A DNA stretch of 64,000 nt from Gigaspora rosea (GCA_003550325.1 QKWP01000001.1:218710-282709), one strand, 5' to 3'; numbered from the stretch's first letter, positions 1 through 11,947 are shown. The notes: generated by a model from the sequence alone, not told the origin. A program made the numbers and translations.

Positions 1-788
1 GAGCCTTTAACTATGTAAATTACATTTTAAAAAATAATATGATGCAGGAAATCGCATTAAATGGCTTAGGGTCTGCGTAATCCTTCCCTTGAAAGCATAT
101 CATATATTTTATTTATTTTTCTTTCTATGCCTATAAAAACACTATTATTAGAGGACACGATCATCAGTTATAATTGTCTTCATAGCACTTATATTATTAC
201 ATTATTACATTTTCTGGTATACGTATTTTACATTATTATGTTCCTGTTATAAAATCAAAGTTAATTTTTTATAAATATACAAAAGTTGTTTTGAATTTTC
301 CCATGTATAAGTTATAAAAGATGAATCATTTTGATTTATATTTTTTGTAACTTTGTGAACTTACGAAAGTTTATAAAAGATTATAAATTGCTTAATAATT
401 TTTTTTAATAAAATCAATAGCAGAATGAAAACTTGTAAAGTATTTTTTCAATACTTTGAAATATTTTGAAATTTTTTGCATTTTCTTAGGCTTATTCAAA
501 AATATATGTTATAAATGATGAATCACTTGATTTATATTTTTTGTCACTTTGTGATTTCATAAAGTTTATTAAAAATTATAAAATAATTAGCAACTTCTTA
601 ATAAAATCAATGCTTAAACAAATATTTGAAAACTTTTAAAATATTTTTCAATACTATGAAATATTTCAAAAGCTTTTGCATACTCGTAATACTATTCAAA
701 AGTATAAGCTATAAACGAAAATAAAATATAACGTTGTAATTTATTTTGCTTTAGATAAATAGGTTCGTTTAATTTGTTATATTTTAAA
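1..788. repeat. AT-rich tandem repeat, period about 190-200 bp
   Basis: No gene was seen. Units begin near 305, 504 and 691 (third partial). Each starts with a variant of TATAAGTTATAAAxGATGAA, followed by an ATTTATATTTTTTGT stretch and a TTTTTCAATACT block. The 3' part (about 645-788, continuing at 1137-1200) matches 31950-32195 closely, so this is a dispersed repeat. The style resembles subterminal repeats of large DNA transposons, but no terminus was found. Confidence 0.6.
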
Positions 789-1136
789 GAGTAAATTTAT
801 TCATTGCCCTATGCAATGCGCCTTATATGTCGCTCTCCCAATCAAATTTCAAGATCAGGTGTAAGATTACACGATCAAAAAATTCAAAACAAATGTTCCT
901 TTTGTCAAAATTCGTCTATAACCTAAAATTGAGTATATGAAACTGTTCTTAGAATTCTAACAAAAAACATTCCTTGCAAAATTTTACTATAAAACCTCCT
1001 CTCGCCTATACACACAATTTATACCTCACCCTAACCCTATTCAATGAAAAAATGAGTTATTTTAATTGTTTTGATTTTATGTTTATGATCTGCAGCAGGT
1101 GCGACAACATCGCACGTGCGATGTATAAATTATTTC
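789..1136. mobile_element. 348-bp MITE with 9-bp TSD (Mutator-like size)
   Basis: The insertion interrupts a dispersed repeat whose uninterrupted version is at about 31950-32195. The target TATTTTAAA occurs at 780-788 and again at 1137-1145, and only once at the empty site (32125-32133). The ends are imperfect inverted repeats: GAGTAAATTTATTCAT on the left, and GAAATAATTTATACAT read inward from the right. A 9-bp TSD suggests the Mutator-like superfamily. There is no coding capacity. The interior holds an ACCCTAACCCTA telomere-like motif. Confidence 0.75.
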
Positions 1137-1211
1137 TATTTTAAAAACTATAATTTATTTCAAAACATAGCGTAAAAATATAAAATTTTTTTTATATGTT
1201 AATGTGACTAG

Positions 1212-3707
1212 TAGGGGTCTTAGCTGGGTCGGGTCTGACCCAACCCGGGTCAGATTGGGTCAGATCAAACCCGTGTCGGGTCAGACCCGGGTCAGAAAAA
1301 CCTGGGTCAGGTCAGACACGGGTCAGAAAAAACCCGAGTCGGGTCAGACCTAGGTCAGACCGGGTTAATGATGGGTGACGCATGACGTACCAGGAACGGA
1401 GTACAACGAAAGGGTTATCCGAATTCGAGGATCTGATTGGATAAAAAATCCTTGTGAATTTTTGTAACACCCCGAACAATACTAAAAAAATATCACAAAT
1501 CTTGATTGGTACGCAACAATATAAACTTTATTAGTAAGTATTCTTGGATCCTTGTAATTTCAACTTAAGATGTCCACATTTGTGCAAGACAGTTTTCGAG
1601 CTTCAGAGTATTTAATATAATTCCAATTCTTATAATTCAGACAGGTATTCTGATATTGTTTTAATTAAGTTGTTTATTAAAGTTTCAGCCACATGTGATA
1701 CACTCAATTGTATTTCATCATCTTCGACGCAATTATTTACAATATTTGCAAAGGTTTGGGACTCTGCATAGTGAAATGCATTTTGAATAACTGCAATAAT
1801 CATTATTTTTTTTATAGACCAATAATTTTGACATAAAATGGTATAACATTCAAAGCATTAACTTTTTTTAAAGATCTTCCAAATAAATTTGAACATCATT
1901 AGTTTTATCGTAATACTTATTATAGAAGGAAATTAGTTGTTCAATTATATCAGAAAGTTCATTTGATTTGTTTCTAAGCAATTTTAGTGTATCATCATTA
2001 ATAAAATTAATAAAATTTTCATCATCAATGTAACCTGCATTAAAATAATTTATTAATTCATAATTTTCTGATTCCAATAATGTTTTAAGCAATCCAATTT
2101 GAATCGAGTGATCCTTAATCGAATAAACAAGTTGACTGATCTGAGGTCGAACATATTTTATGTGGATGAGAATGAAGTTTATCCACTTTTCCATTGGCAT
2201 TTAATAAAAAGATCCAAAATTTAAAAGATTCGAACAATAAAGATTGTTGTTCTTCATCACTAAGGTTAAAGTTACCAGATATTTTGGCTTTATTGACAAA
2301 TAGTATCTTCGCATAATCTACAAAAAATTTTAATTAAAACATGTAGATTACAATAATAATAAACCTTGATAATAAACTTACTGGTTAGGTATGTTCAAAG
2401 ATGATGCAGAAGAATCGCATATCTGTGTGATAGTTGTAATTAATTTATCGTCAGCGACATAAATGAGGGATTTCAATTTCTCATTACTTTTTTCAATTTT
2501 ATCTAACAAACATTTATAAATATCGAATCTTTTTTTGAAGATGAAAGAAATTGCCAAAAGTTGATCATACATCATAATAACAAAGTTATTATTTCTTTGC
2601 CTTCTTTGAGTTATACAGCAATTATAGATGAATATCTAAATAATTGTATATCTTTTAATTCTAACGCAGATTAGTCATAATAGCATTCTTATAAGAATAC
2701 TGGTGTTACAGAGGTACGTTTGAAAGGTTTAGGGATGATCGAATGTAACAATGATCGACTAAATGAAGCAGGGGCAGAATAAAGAAATGTGATTTTGAGG
2801 TGCAAAAATATTATTATAGTAATACCGGATTTGCTGCCATCTAGAATAGCTTTCATTTGATTTGGTGTTAAAACATGTTAATGTGCTGCGCTGCTGTGAT
2901 AAACTGCTTGTATGTGTATGAAAATACCAGATTTGGTATTCAAGTTACTCTACACTGAGATATAGTACGTAATATAATATGATGGAGCTGAAGAATATAT
3001 CGCTATCAACAAAATCCTTAAGGCACAGATTTAGGGTTCTTGATACAAGTAGCAAGTCATTACTGCATAAATTTATAGTACTGCACTAGTGGTATGCCAC
3101 TTGTGCCAGCTGCCCTACTCAAATTGCGTTTATTGTAATTTTTTTTTTTAGATACATGAATTTGATTTTATAGTTTTTATTTAACATTTTATGGTTACTA
3201 TGTGATTTGCATCTACAAAATCTTATTTATGATTAGACAATATGCCAAACGCAGCAAAATGTGAATTTCTGCACTTAAGCATCATGATATGCATCACATA
3301 GTACTATGCCAGGAACGGAATGCAATATGGTTATCTGAAAAGTGAAATGTGTGTACAAATACTGGCCTCGGATTAGTTATAACTCTAAATAATGATTTAA
3401 CTTCACTCATTTATAACTCTATTTATTTAAACTTTATATGTAAAAAGTTATATCGTTGCGTCATCCATCATTAACCCGGATTCAACTCGGGTTGGGTTGG
3501 GTTGGGTCGGGTTTGACATAAGGCGGGTCAGACCCGGGTCGGGTTTGACATGAGGCGGATCAGACTCGGGTTGGGTTGGCATGAGGCGGGTCAGACCCGG
3601 GTCGGGTTTGGCATGAGGCAGGTCAGACCTGGGTTGGGTTTTGACCCAAGTGAGTTTGACCCGAGTCAGGCCCAAACCCGACCCAACCCGACCCATTAAG
3701 ACCCCTA
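1212..3707. mobile_element. hAT-like element with reiterated GGGTCAGACC ends
   Basis: The 2496-bp element has TIRs starting TAGGGGTCTTA at both ends and a perfect 8-bp TSD, GTGACTAG, at 1204-1211 and 3708-3715. Just inside each end the short motif GGGTC(A/G)GACCCGGGTCGGG is reiterated many times (about 1225-1365 and 3475-3700). hAT transposons have 8-bp TSDs and subterminal transposase-binding repeats. No hAT transposase was recognised inside, so the element is probably non-autonomous. It contains a broken spliced gene (1630-2575). Near 1385-1440 it also has sequence resembling the arms of the large inverted repeat at 11088-13392. Confidence 0.85.
1630..2575 (-). pseudogene. Unrecognised spliced gene carried in a hAT-like element
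   Basis: Three coding pieces read on the minus strand. The first exon is 2575 to about 2383, ending at a GTAAGT donor. An intron ends with TTTTTTGTAG near 2320. The second piece opens with YAKILFVNKAKISGNF and runs into a frame change near 2200, after which a frame beginning MPMEKWINF continues to an LEDL end at 1868. A last 57-codon piece (1803-1630) may be joined through a TTGCAG acceptor near 1794. The protein is helical, rich in Leu/Ile/Asn and acidic, with no motif I recognise. It could be a captured host gene or an accessory transposon gene. The frame change argues that it is no longer functional. Confidence 0.45.
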
Positions 3708-3750
3708 GTGACTAGTACTTCAGTATGATAAGATATCTGATAATTAAAAA

Positions 3751-4109
3751 AAGGGAAATTATAGGCATCTCTCGCAGGATATATATAAGCTATATATCTT
3801 CTACAACCAAATTCGGTTAAGGTAGAATTAGGGTTTGTGCAAGGGTTAGTGTTAGTGATGTATATAGTAAAATTGGTCAATGAAAATTTTTTTGTTAGGC
3901 TCGAAAGGTAGTTTCTTATGTAAATGTTCAAGAAATAACCGATTATTAAAAAGGTGAATGTTTGTTTTGAAATTTGCCTGATCATGTTATGTTACACCAA
4001 GGGCAATTAACTATTCGCTAATTTGGCATTGATCATCACATGGAATGATTTTTATTGGCCAATTTCGCAGGAGATACATCTCCCGCGGGAGATGCCTAGA
4101 AACTCCCTT
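3751..4109. mobile_element. MITE of about 359 bp
   Basis: Imperfect TIRs of roughly 30 bp: AAGGGAAATTATAGGCATCT on the left, and AAGGGAGTTTCTAGGCATCT read inward from the right. The TIRs contain a CTCYCGCRGGA core. The flanks are A-rich, so a TSD could not be resolved. The interior has telomere-like AGGGTTAGTGTTAG motifs and no coding potential. It begins about 35 bp beyond the hAT-like element that ends at 3707. Confidence 0.65.
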
Positions 4110-4757
4110 AAAAAAAAATAAAATAAATGCGATTATTTGTAGAATGAAATTACAAATACTATAGCAACTGATAGTAAAAATGTGCTTTTTAGATGTAAAT
4201 ATCAGTGGCCCGTTACAAATTTGTATATCTGATATCTATTTGCTCAATATTTGGCATTTTTCGTTTTTTCATAGGATTTTTTATTGGGCTGATTATATGA
4301 TAATCTCTAATTATCAAAGATGAGAACGAAAGAATTTGTAATCATTAATGCAGCTCTTTTAAAATTATGAAATGTAATTTTTTTAAATTTTCTTCTGTTG
4401 TTTGATTATCTAATATATGCCAGCTATTTTGAATGAAAAAATAATTAAAAAAAGTCAATCAAATGTTTCACAAATTTGAAAACATTTTGTATAATTGTCT
4501 TAAGTTCAAGAACAAGTGCAAGAACAAGAACAATAGCTCTGCAATAGATAAAAAAATAATTCATGATTTTTAATAAAAATATTGAATATATTAACTAAGA
4601 AAAAGTTATATTTCACCAAAGATTTAGATGATTGATTTCTAGATTTTTCTATTTTTCGTAAATTTTTGGTTGGAATTTTTGCTGTCCAGATTATTTAATA
4701 ATTACTATTGTAGTTCATAGTTTTATGTCGATCTACCAGTAAGCTAAAATTAATATA

Positions 4758-6431
4758 CAGGGGCTGCTAGAGCATTGTGAACACTTTTCAGATTGTAATT
4801 ACGCGAAATCAGGTAAGTAACTGCAGCACTAAATTCATGTCATGTGTTCAGCAGATCACATGGTATAACTTATTAAAATTTTGTGCAATTTCGTTAGATC
4901 GCGTGGAAGTTATGAAAATTACCACGATCGTGGTTTTTTTATTAGTACGAAGGTTCGAATTTTTACATTTTTTTTTTTACATTTTTTTTAACAAAAGAAA
5001 AACTAATTATATTTTAATAATCAATGGGTCCCCCGCTGGCTTCTATGCATTCATCAACCTGATTGATCATGCTATCGGACAGCCGACGGCAAAGTTCCGG
5101 TAGTGTATCTTTCCACGACTTCATAACGAGTGCATTCAGTTCATTGAGATTACCCGGCCTCTCTTTTTGGCGTAAAGACTGTTTTACTTCAGCCCAAAGG
5201 TTTTCAATTGAATTGAGATCTGGGCTCTGTGGGGGCCAATCCATTACACGAACTTCATTATCAACCAAATAATTCGATGCTGCTATTTCCATGTGGGGTC
5301 TTGCATTGTCCTGAACAAAGGTTGAATGATCATGTCCTTTGTTTGCCGGAAATTTTTTTATAGTCGGAAGAGCATACTTTCGAAGAATTTCAAGGTGCAA
5401 GGCACCAGTACAAGAGGTTTTCAATAGGACAAGGGGCCCATCCTGTAATATGAAAAGCAACCCCAATATATACGACCTGGACTACGCTTTATAGTGCAGT
5501 CCAAATACTCAATATCCCATTTTTCATCTGGTTCACATCACACTTTGCCAGGGGAACCTAAAAAGAGACGGATATAGGTCTCATCCAACCACATGTCTAA
5601 AGTTCTGAACAGTCCAATTTTGATGCTCAAGAGCCCAATTATACCTTTTTTCTATGTTATCCTCAGTGATAAGCGGCTTTGGAGTGGCAACACACGAAGA
5701 CAAGTTTAAATCGTGCAATGCATGACGTATGGTACGTTCGGAAATTTTTTTTTCGTTTTGGGAGTTGAAGTTGTAGTGGTTTGTGATTTGAGTTAGACTG
5801 AGTCAGTGGTTGGGGCCGTTGGTGACAAAGTTTTTTAGACCTTCGCAGTCAGAATGGGATAGGAGTTTTGGCATGCCTGGTCTTCTTTTTTTTTGCGCCT
5901 CTGCGCCCAACCTCTTGTACTCTTGTATGACGTTCCACACAGAAGATTTACAGCAACCAACTGCTGCCGCAATAGTACGAAGTAAATCTCCATGTTGGTA
6001 GCCATAAATTATTGCTCCACGTTGACTTTCTGTTAAATCTTTCATGCTACCATTTTTGTGAGAAAAAATTTTTTTATTTATAGTTTACACCTAATACGTC
6101 ATACATACTATGCCCTTTTTATATTGCATCACATTATCATGATGTTGCACAACATTTGATCAAAATTTGAAGCGATTCTAAAAAAAATTCAATTTTTGTG
6201 AATTTTTTTTAAAAAAAATTCCAAAAAATTGATCTTCGTACTGACCTAAAAATGGAACTTTTTTTATTTTTTGTATAACTTCCGTGCGATCTAACAAAAC
6301 TGCATGAAATTTTAGTATGTTATACTGTGTTATCTGCTGAACACGTGACATAAATTTTGTGCTATAGTTACTTACCTGATTTCGCGTAATTACAATCCAA
6401 AAAGTGTCCACAATGCTCTGGCAGCTCCTTG
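4758..6431 (-). mobile_element. Tc1/mariner element with long TIRs
   Basis: The 1674-bp element is flanked by TA on both sides (4756-4757 and 6432-6433). The ends read CAGGGGCTGCTAGAGCATTG on the left and CAAGGAGCTGCCAGAGCATT from the right. Similarity between the arms runs about 200 bp, so these are long TIRs. The single gene (5014-6045, minus strand) is a decayed Tc1-type transposase. The TIR arms have diverged noticeably, indicating an old insertion. Confidence 0.9.
5014..6045 (-). pseudogene. Tc1-type DD34E transposase, broken
   Basis: The N-terminal piece (6045-5803) is a helix-turn-helix DNA-binding region (LTESQRGAIIYGYQHG, then RTIAAAVGC). It ends in an in-frame TGA, but the same frame continues through PKPLITEDN. 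A frameshift near 5595 leads into WLDETYIRLF, which carries the first catalytic Asp. The C-terminal piece (5466-5014) has the second Asp in VQDNARPH and the catalytic Glu in PDLNSIENLWAEVK, with 34 residues between them: the DD34E signature of Tc1. The enzyme would cut and paste the surrounding TIR element. With one stop and at least one frameshift it is not expected to work. Confidence 0.88.
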
Positions 6432-7429
6432 TAGTAATGTGATCAAGTTATTATACTTTAACGCTAAAATAATGTAGCAATATTATATGCTTGATTGGAT
6501 TTACAATCCGTGATTAAAAACATTAAGACTAAAATATCAATGAGCAAGTTATGATCAAGAATGTTATCACAATCTAGCTATTGTATTATGATAGTACCAA
6601 ATCAACCTTAACTACATATAGTATTGTATATCGATTTGTAATGGTTATGAGTCCATGAAAAGTTTACATACTAGTATTTGATATCTGGTTAGCAATCATG
6701 TTTATGTATGATTGACAATCAATTGAAGCTAGTATTATGACTGTTAAAGTCCATATTATAAAAAAGTGCACATACATACAAACGCAAGATTAGCATGATA
6801 GCATAATGCAATATAGTAGATTCCAGAAAATGTACTCTTTTCCTATCCTAATACTGGTACGATCACGTTTCTTGTATAACATTAAATTTGATGTTCACTA
6901 TACTGATTTTTCCAAAATCCTTTGTTTGATATAAGTGGATAAAAATAGGGAATAGGCCGCTATAAAAAAGTATTTATTAGTATAACTAAAAAAAATTAGC
7001 TGCATATAAGCAGCTGATACTTCCCATATTAGGTTTCATTTTTTTAGCGAATCTACACGTTTAGTTTTCAATTAAATAGATTATAGTAGGCTATTAAACC
7101 TTTGTAGGGCTGTTAATCAGTCCGGTCTGGACTGATGGTTCTTCGGTCCGTTCAGGGACCGGGCCGGTCTAGTCCTTTTTAGGACAGACCGAAAGGACCG
7201 TCGTCCTAATATTAAATATCAAATAAACTAAATATTATCTTGATAATACGCATTTTGAAACAACTATAAAATGTTGTTTTTGGTTAAAATTCAATTACAA
7301 ACCCCTTAGGATTAAACCACGTTTAATGTATAATATGAACGGGCTGTTGTTAATGTTAATAAAATAGAAAATTTATTAATGACAGCAATGGCGAGATCAG
7401 TTGATTTACAATTTGCACTGTATTTGTGC

Positions 7430-7745
7430 AGGGTGGCAATCAATTAATCGACAATTACTTAACCGACATAACATTTCACCGACAATTATTCACTGACAAG
7501 TTCATTTTACCGACAGTTTATTTCACCGAAGCTCATTTCACCGACAAAGTAATTCTGGTCATTTCATTAGGGTCAGAGTAGAATTAGGTAGAATTAGGGC
7601 TAAATTTAGTGTGCTTTTTGAAAAAAACATGTCGGTGAAATGAGCTTCGGTGAAACAAACTGTCGGTAAAATGAACTTGTCAGTGAGTATTTGTCGGTGA
7701 AATGTTATGTCGATAAAGTGATTGTCAGTGAAATAATACGAACCC
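7430..7745. mobile_element. 316-bp foldback MITE with TCGGTGAAATG repeats
   Basis: It is flanked by the perfect 8-bp repeat ATTTGTGC (7422-7429 and 7746-7753). Two arms of about 115 bp are inverted copies of each other and are themselves built from the reiterated unit TGTCGGTGAAATG. The spacer has GAATTAGG units. Ends are AGGGTGGCAATC (left) and GGGTTCGTATT (right, inward). The 8-bp TSD fits a hAT-like mover. It has no genes. Confidence 0.8.
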
Positions 7746-7755
7746 ATTTGTGCGA

Positions 7756-7910
7756 AATAACGCCTATAGGCATTATTTTGGAACACAAGTTTGAAACAAG
7801 CTAATGATTAATTTAGCTGAGAATTTTTAATAATAAAAATTATAATTTGCATTCGACTAAAATTAACTATTAGCTTGCCTCAAACTTATGATACAAACAA
7901 CGCCTATATG
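7756..7910. repeat. Small hairpin flanked by 14-bp near-identical direct repeats
   Basis: Inverted arms AAGTTTGAAACAAGCTAATG (about 7781) and its near complement (about 7862-7890) form a hairpin of about 130 bp. AACGCCTATAGGCA at the left and AACGCCTATATGCA at the right flank it as direct repeats, which may be a long TSD. It lies directly next to the foldback MITE at 7430-7745. Confidence 0.45.
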
Positions 7911-8555
7911 CATAAATAATGAATGTACTATTGTCAAATTATAGATTATCATTTTTTCAATATCAGTACACATTGATGTATAATGTGGATCATCTTACAA
8001 TGCCAAAATATCGCATACTAAATTTGGCTAATTTATTTTGAAAATCAAATTTGCATACTTTCTATTAAGCGTATTACAGATAATTAATTATTGTTGAAAC
8101 TTATGAAAAAAATTATTGTTGTATTGTGATGTTAAGATAGTAATACTAGTAAATTTAAAAAATTCATCAACTGAATGGCATAATCTAATAGTATTCAAAC
8201 TACGATTTGAACTATATTTAAATTATCACAAACATGCATGTCTGCAAGTTATGACAGTGTTGAATGACAATTTGAATAGGATTAGAGTAATACTCATTCA
8301 GCATTATGAAATTTTTAATTTTATCAGTATAGATAAATTCTACAAACAGGAATTTTGGTAGCTATGAATAATAATATAATAACGCCAAATGAAATCTTTA
8401 GAGTTTTTATCTTTAACTATTCGGGCTGTTTTGTATTTAAATAAAGTCTTGATTATTATTTAATGCAGGCCATTGATTATTAAAGTTAAGCAAGTTTTAT
8501 TGCACATTCGAACTGATAAACCTGAATATCAAGTGATCGCTATTTATTATAAAAA

Positions 8556-8590
8556 TATTAGTTAACTATTAGTTAACTATTAGTTAACTA
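8556..8590. repeat. 11-bp tandem repeat, about three units
   Basis: Three near-perfect units of AGTTAACTATT lie immediately upstream of the retroposon insertion at 8601. Confidence 0.8.
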
Positions 8591-8600
8591 TACTCCAACA

Positions 8601-9630
8601 TAGTGTAGTTAGATTGTTGTTACCCCCCCGAGTAGTTGTAACAAAAGGTACAGAGTTCAAATCCCACTGGAGACGATTTTGAAAAAATTTACCTGCATTA
8701 CGGTAACCTGGACTCTGAGCTCAAATATACAAATCTGTTTTCTAGGTTATATCAACTCGTATTGGATCTCTGGCATTGTGTTACTCACAAAACTGGGGCA
8801 CATAGATCCTGGGAGCGCAGGTTCTGTGTTATGCACAGAACCATAGGACAACAGGAAACCATACTTGGTAAGACCCGAGTAAAGAGGTAGCTGACTTTCG
8901 ACGGTGCCCAAACAGGAATCGGACAGGGACTGACCAGTTCGGACTGACCGGAAGTGGACTTAGATCAAAGGGTTTATGGCAGACCTACTAACTGGACCAC
9001 CGGAGGTCGCACCGGAGGAAAAGAACATGTGTTGTGAAATCATGTACCAGGGTTGGGAGCCCCTGAGTTCACCAGGGCAGACCAACCCTTCTGGGTCTTC
9101 GGATTGGAAGTAAGAAAGCAACCGGGGGAAGGAAAGTTCCGGGAGAAAGAAACTGAAAGAGGAACAGGGTGGACCTGGGGTCATGTGAACTTTGCAAGGG
9201 CAAAGTAGATAATGATAAGGGGTAACCCCTGTTGCTACCGAAGAGTAGGTGATACCTGTGTGGGATGGGAAAACACTCTACCAAGTTTCCTACTAAGGAT
9301 AAACTAGTCCTTAGGGTGCGGTTAGTATCCGGTATGAACTCCAGATCTAGTAGCTGGTGGCTGTGCCGGTGATACAAGATGGACCGCAGAAGGCAGAAGA
9401 TTAGAGGGTTTAAATAGGCAATCCCAGTATGTGGGTTGAGGTATGGCAGCTAGAGTAGAACCTTCGGGTGGCTACTTAAATAGGCAACCAAAAGTTGCAG
9501 GTGAGGCTAGTTGTACTCTTGTCAATGTATGAATGTCAGCTTTCCCTCCATGTAGGGTGCCGAGGTCTAATATATCTTGAATAAAAGCCAATCCCCAAAG
9601 TGGGCACTTTGACACTAAAAAAAAAAAAAA
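8601..9630 (+). mobile_element. GC-rich tRNA-headed retroposon (long SINE-like), poly(A) tail
   Basis: Direct repeats CTATACTCCAACA (8588-8600) and CTATACTCCGACA (9631-9643) flank a 1-kb segment ending in an A run at 9617-9630, the form of a LINE-mobilised insertion. The 5' end has a pol III A-box-like TAGTGTAGTTAG (8601-8612) and a B-box-like GTTCAAATC (8655-8663) about 54 bp apart, as in a tRNA-derived head. The body (8760-9600) is roughly half G+C, unlike the AT-rich surroundings, and includes AATAAA near 9580. No open frame on either strand looks coding. A unit beginning TTAAATAGGCAA recurs near 9409 and 9475. At about 1 kb it is long for a SINE. It could instead be a retroposed noncoding RNA. 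Confidence 0.7.
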
Positions 9631-10273
9631 CTATACTCCGACAGCCTCTGAAGACCATTGGGGATACAAAATTTATGCGATAAGAATTTGTGCAGACCCG
9701 TGGAATCAAATTACTGCTACGTAGTTGTATTAACTGTTAAAATAGCGCACACAAATGTTTATTGAAATTTCATGAATATGTATTATTAAAATATAGATTC
9801 TAGATAACTGCTGTTAAGCTACTGTTGAACTGCTTTGGCTTTTTCATAATAAACATATATAAAATTGTCTAAGCCACTGTCGAAGTGCTGTTGAAGTGCT
9901 ATTAAGACATACTTTTAATAGTAATAAAAAACAATTTATAATTGTAACTCGAATATCTCGTGATAGTTATTTCAAAAACATGTTTACGGACCTATGGGAC
10001 ATTATAATACTTTATTTTTTCCGGCACAAATGTACCATTAGTTTGAGCTTTTATGTACTCATTTTAGCATAGATCGGTGCCAAGATAAGTCTCATGATTT
10101 TGACAGCCATGACTTCTATCAATGATAAAAATTAGATTACTGTTATGTGTTGTATTTAACCAATGCACATTTATATTTAGTAAAAAAATTAGAATAGTAG
10201 ATGTTTGGCCAACATAATGGTTATTTCAAATTTGTAGACTTGGCCATGGCTTGTAAAATTTTTACTCTGTATA

Positions 10274-10879
10274 CCGTATATTCCCGAAAATAATCAACCT
10301 TTTTTGGGGGTCATTTAAAGCAGTGTGCAATCACATGATATAAGGCCAATCAAATTGTTTGTTTTGATCGACACAGATCAGCCCAACAAAGAAAAAAAGA
10401 AGAAAAAAGCGAGAAAACGAAGAATACAAGAAAACTAATGGCTAAACCTATATTGATGCACTAATAAAAAATGTCAAGAAGGTGATTTTACCTATAAAAC
10501 ATGCCCTAACCCTAACCCTGAACTGACCCTTATCCTAACTTTAACTAAATAGTCAAAAACATATGATGCACAACACTTTAAACGTTCCCATTTTTTGGGC
10601 AAAAAATTACAAGAAAAAACAAGAGGTTGCTTATTTTCAAAATATTGAGTTTTTTGAAAAAATTGAAAAACGTACTAATAAAAAGTTGTCCAAATAACAC
10701 CAAATTTTTACTGTAGGTATATTTTATGCGCTGAACAACTTTACTTATTCGACCTTTTGAAGTTTACTTAGTAAAAAAAAAGTTTTATATGTAGCAACTT
10801 CTAACGCGTTTTTTGAGATTTTTGAAAAAACAAGGGGGTTGCTTATTTTATGGGGTTGCTTATTTTCGGGAATATACGG
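10274..10879. mobile_element. pogo/Tigger-like MITE
   Basis: TA flanks (10272-10273 and 10880-10881) surround TIRs beginning CCGTATATTCCCGAAAATAA, with a GCAACC continuation. This end sequence and the TA target are typical of the pogo branch of Tc1/mariner. A second element is nested inside at 10308-10589. Diverged relatives occur at 48228-48700 and at 62737-63044 (inverted). No transposase is present. Confidence 0.85.
10308..10589. mobile_element. Mutator-like MITE nested in the pogo-like MITE
   Basis: It starts GGGTCATTTAAAGCAG and ends with a partial inverse, CTTTAAACGTTCCC. Flanks CTTTTTTGG (10299-10307) and ATTTTTTGG (10590-10598) form a 9-bp TSD with one mismatch. The same family, same length to a base, is at 23081-23361. 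The interior carries CCCTAACCCTAACCC. Confidence 0.8.
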
Positions 10880-11947
10880 TAAGCAAATATGCATTTCAAG
10901 CCCAAATATAGAAAAATATATTATTTGTTGGGTTGATTTGCTGTGTCCAATAATTGTGGTGCCGAATTTAGTAAAACGTAAATTAACATTAATAAATATA
11001 TGTAATATTGCGATAAGTAGATTGATATGTATTAGAACAGTAATTAAAGTTATACTAGGAGTGGAGTACAACGAAGTGCATGGTTAAGTAGGAAGTGAAA
11101 GAGTGTATCCAAATTTGAGGATCTGATTGGATGACAAATTCATATGATTAATTTATAGTATGATGCTCTTGTACAAATTAGGCGATCAAATTTTATAATA
11201 CTGTATCGATATTAATGTTATTGGTGCTAAAAATTTAGAAATTGTGTATTTTAAAATGGCTTACCATTATTAACTGTTTGATTACAGTCCTGATTACTGT
11301 AGGTAAGCGAATATTATATAAAAGACTAGCGCTTTCAATGATAAATAGACAACTAAGACATTTTTAAAAATTTTATTTTCGCCCTTTTTCAAAATTACTT
11401 AAGATAGTTTAATGGGTACCTTTTATTTACAAGCCAGTATGTCTAATTCTTTTTTTTTCGACCTTTTTTCATCTTTACTAAAATGGTTTAGTGTAGAAAA
11501 ATTCTGTAAATTGATTTTGTTCTTGCAGTTTACAACAGGAATTGACTAAATAAAGCATGGCTTAGAGAGTTTGCTGTCACAATATACTTGTTATGTATTG
11601 TTAAAGACTGTACATACATACATGATTGTTAATACTTTCCAATGTATCTGATATGTGTGAATAAATAGCACTTGCTAAATAAGGTAATAATAGTATACAT
11701 TTATCGCTACACAAATATAGTAATAAATTTGAGTAAAGGAATTTCATAATACATAAACAATATCTTCGCCAGTTCTCGTCAAAAATACCCTAACTTGATC
11801 TGCTTAAATCTTTCCGCTAAAGCTTGTTGAGAAATAATATTTGTATTGTATGATAAAATTTTGTGATTCGTCAAAATCCTGAGAATAATGCTATCTTGTA
11901 TGATCTTGTTCTAATAATATCTGTTAAGATCAGTTTTGCTAAATTAG

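Noticed and set aside
3448..3985. Open frames with regular Pro/Thr/Gln-Asp repeats on the minus strand
   Set aside because: They follow the GGGTCGGGTTTGAC repeats at the end of the hAT-like element; the periodicity is that of the DNA motif, not of a protein.
8960..9377. Minus-strand open frames in the GC-rich retroposon
   Set aside because: They overlap in different frames and show no motif; higher GC lengthens chance frames, and the element has tRNA-like and poly(A) signatures instead.
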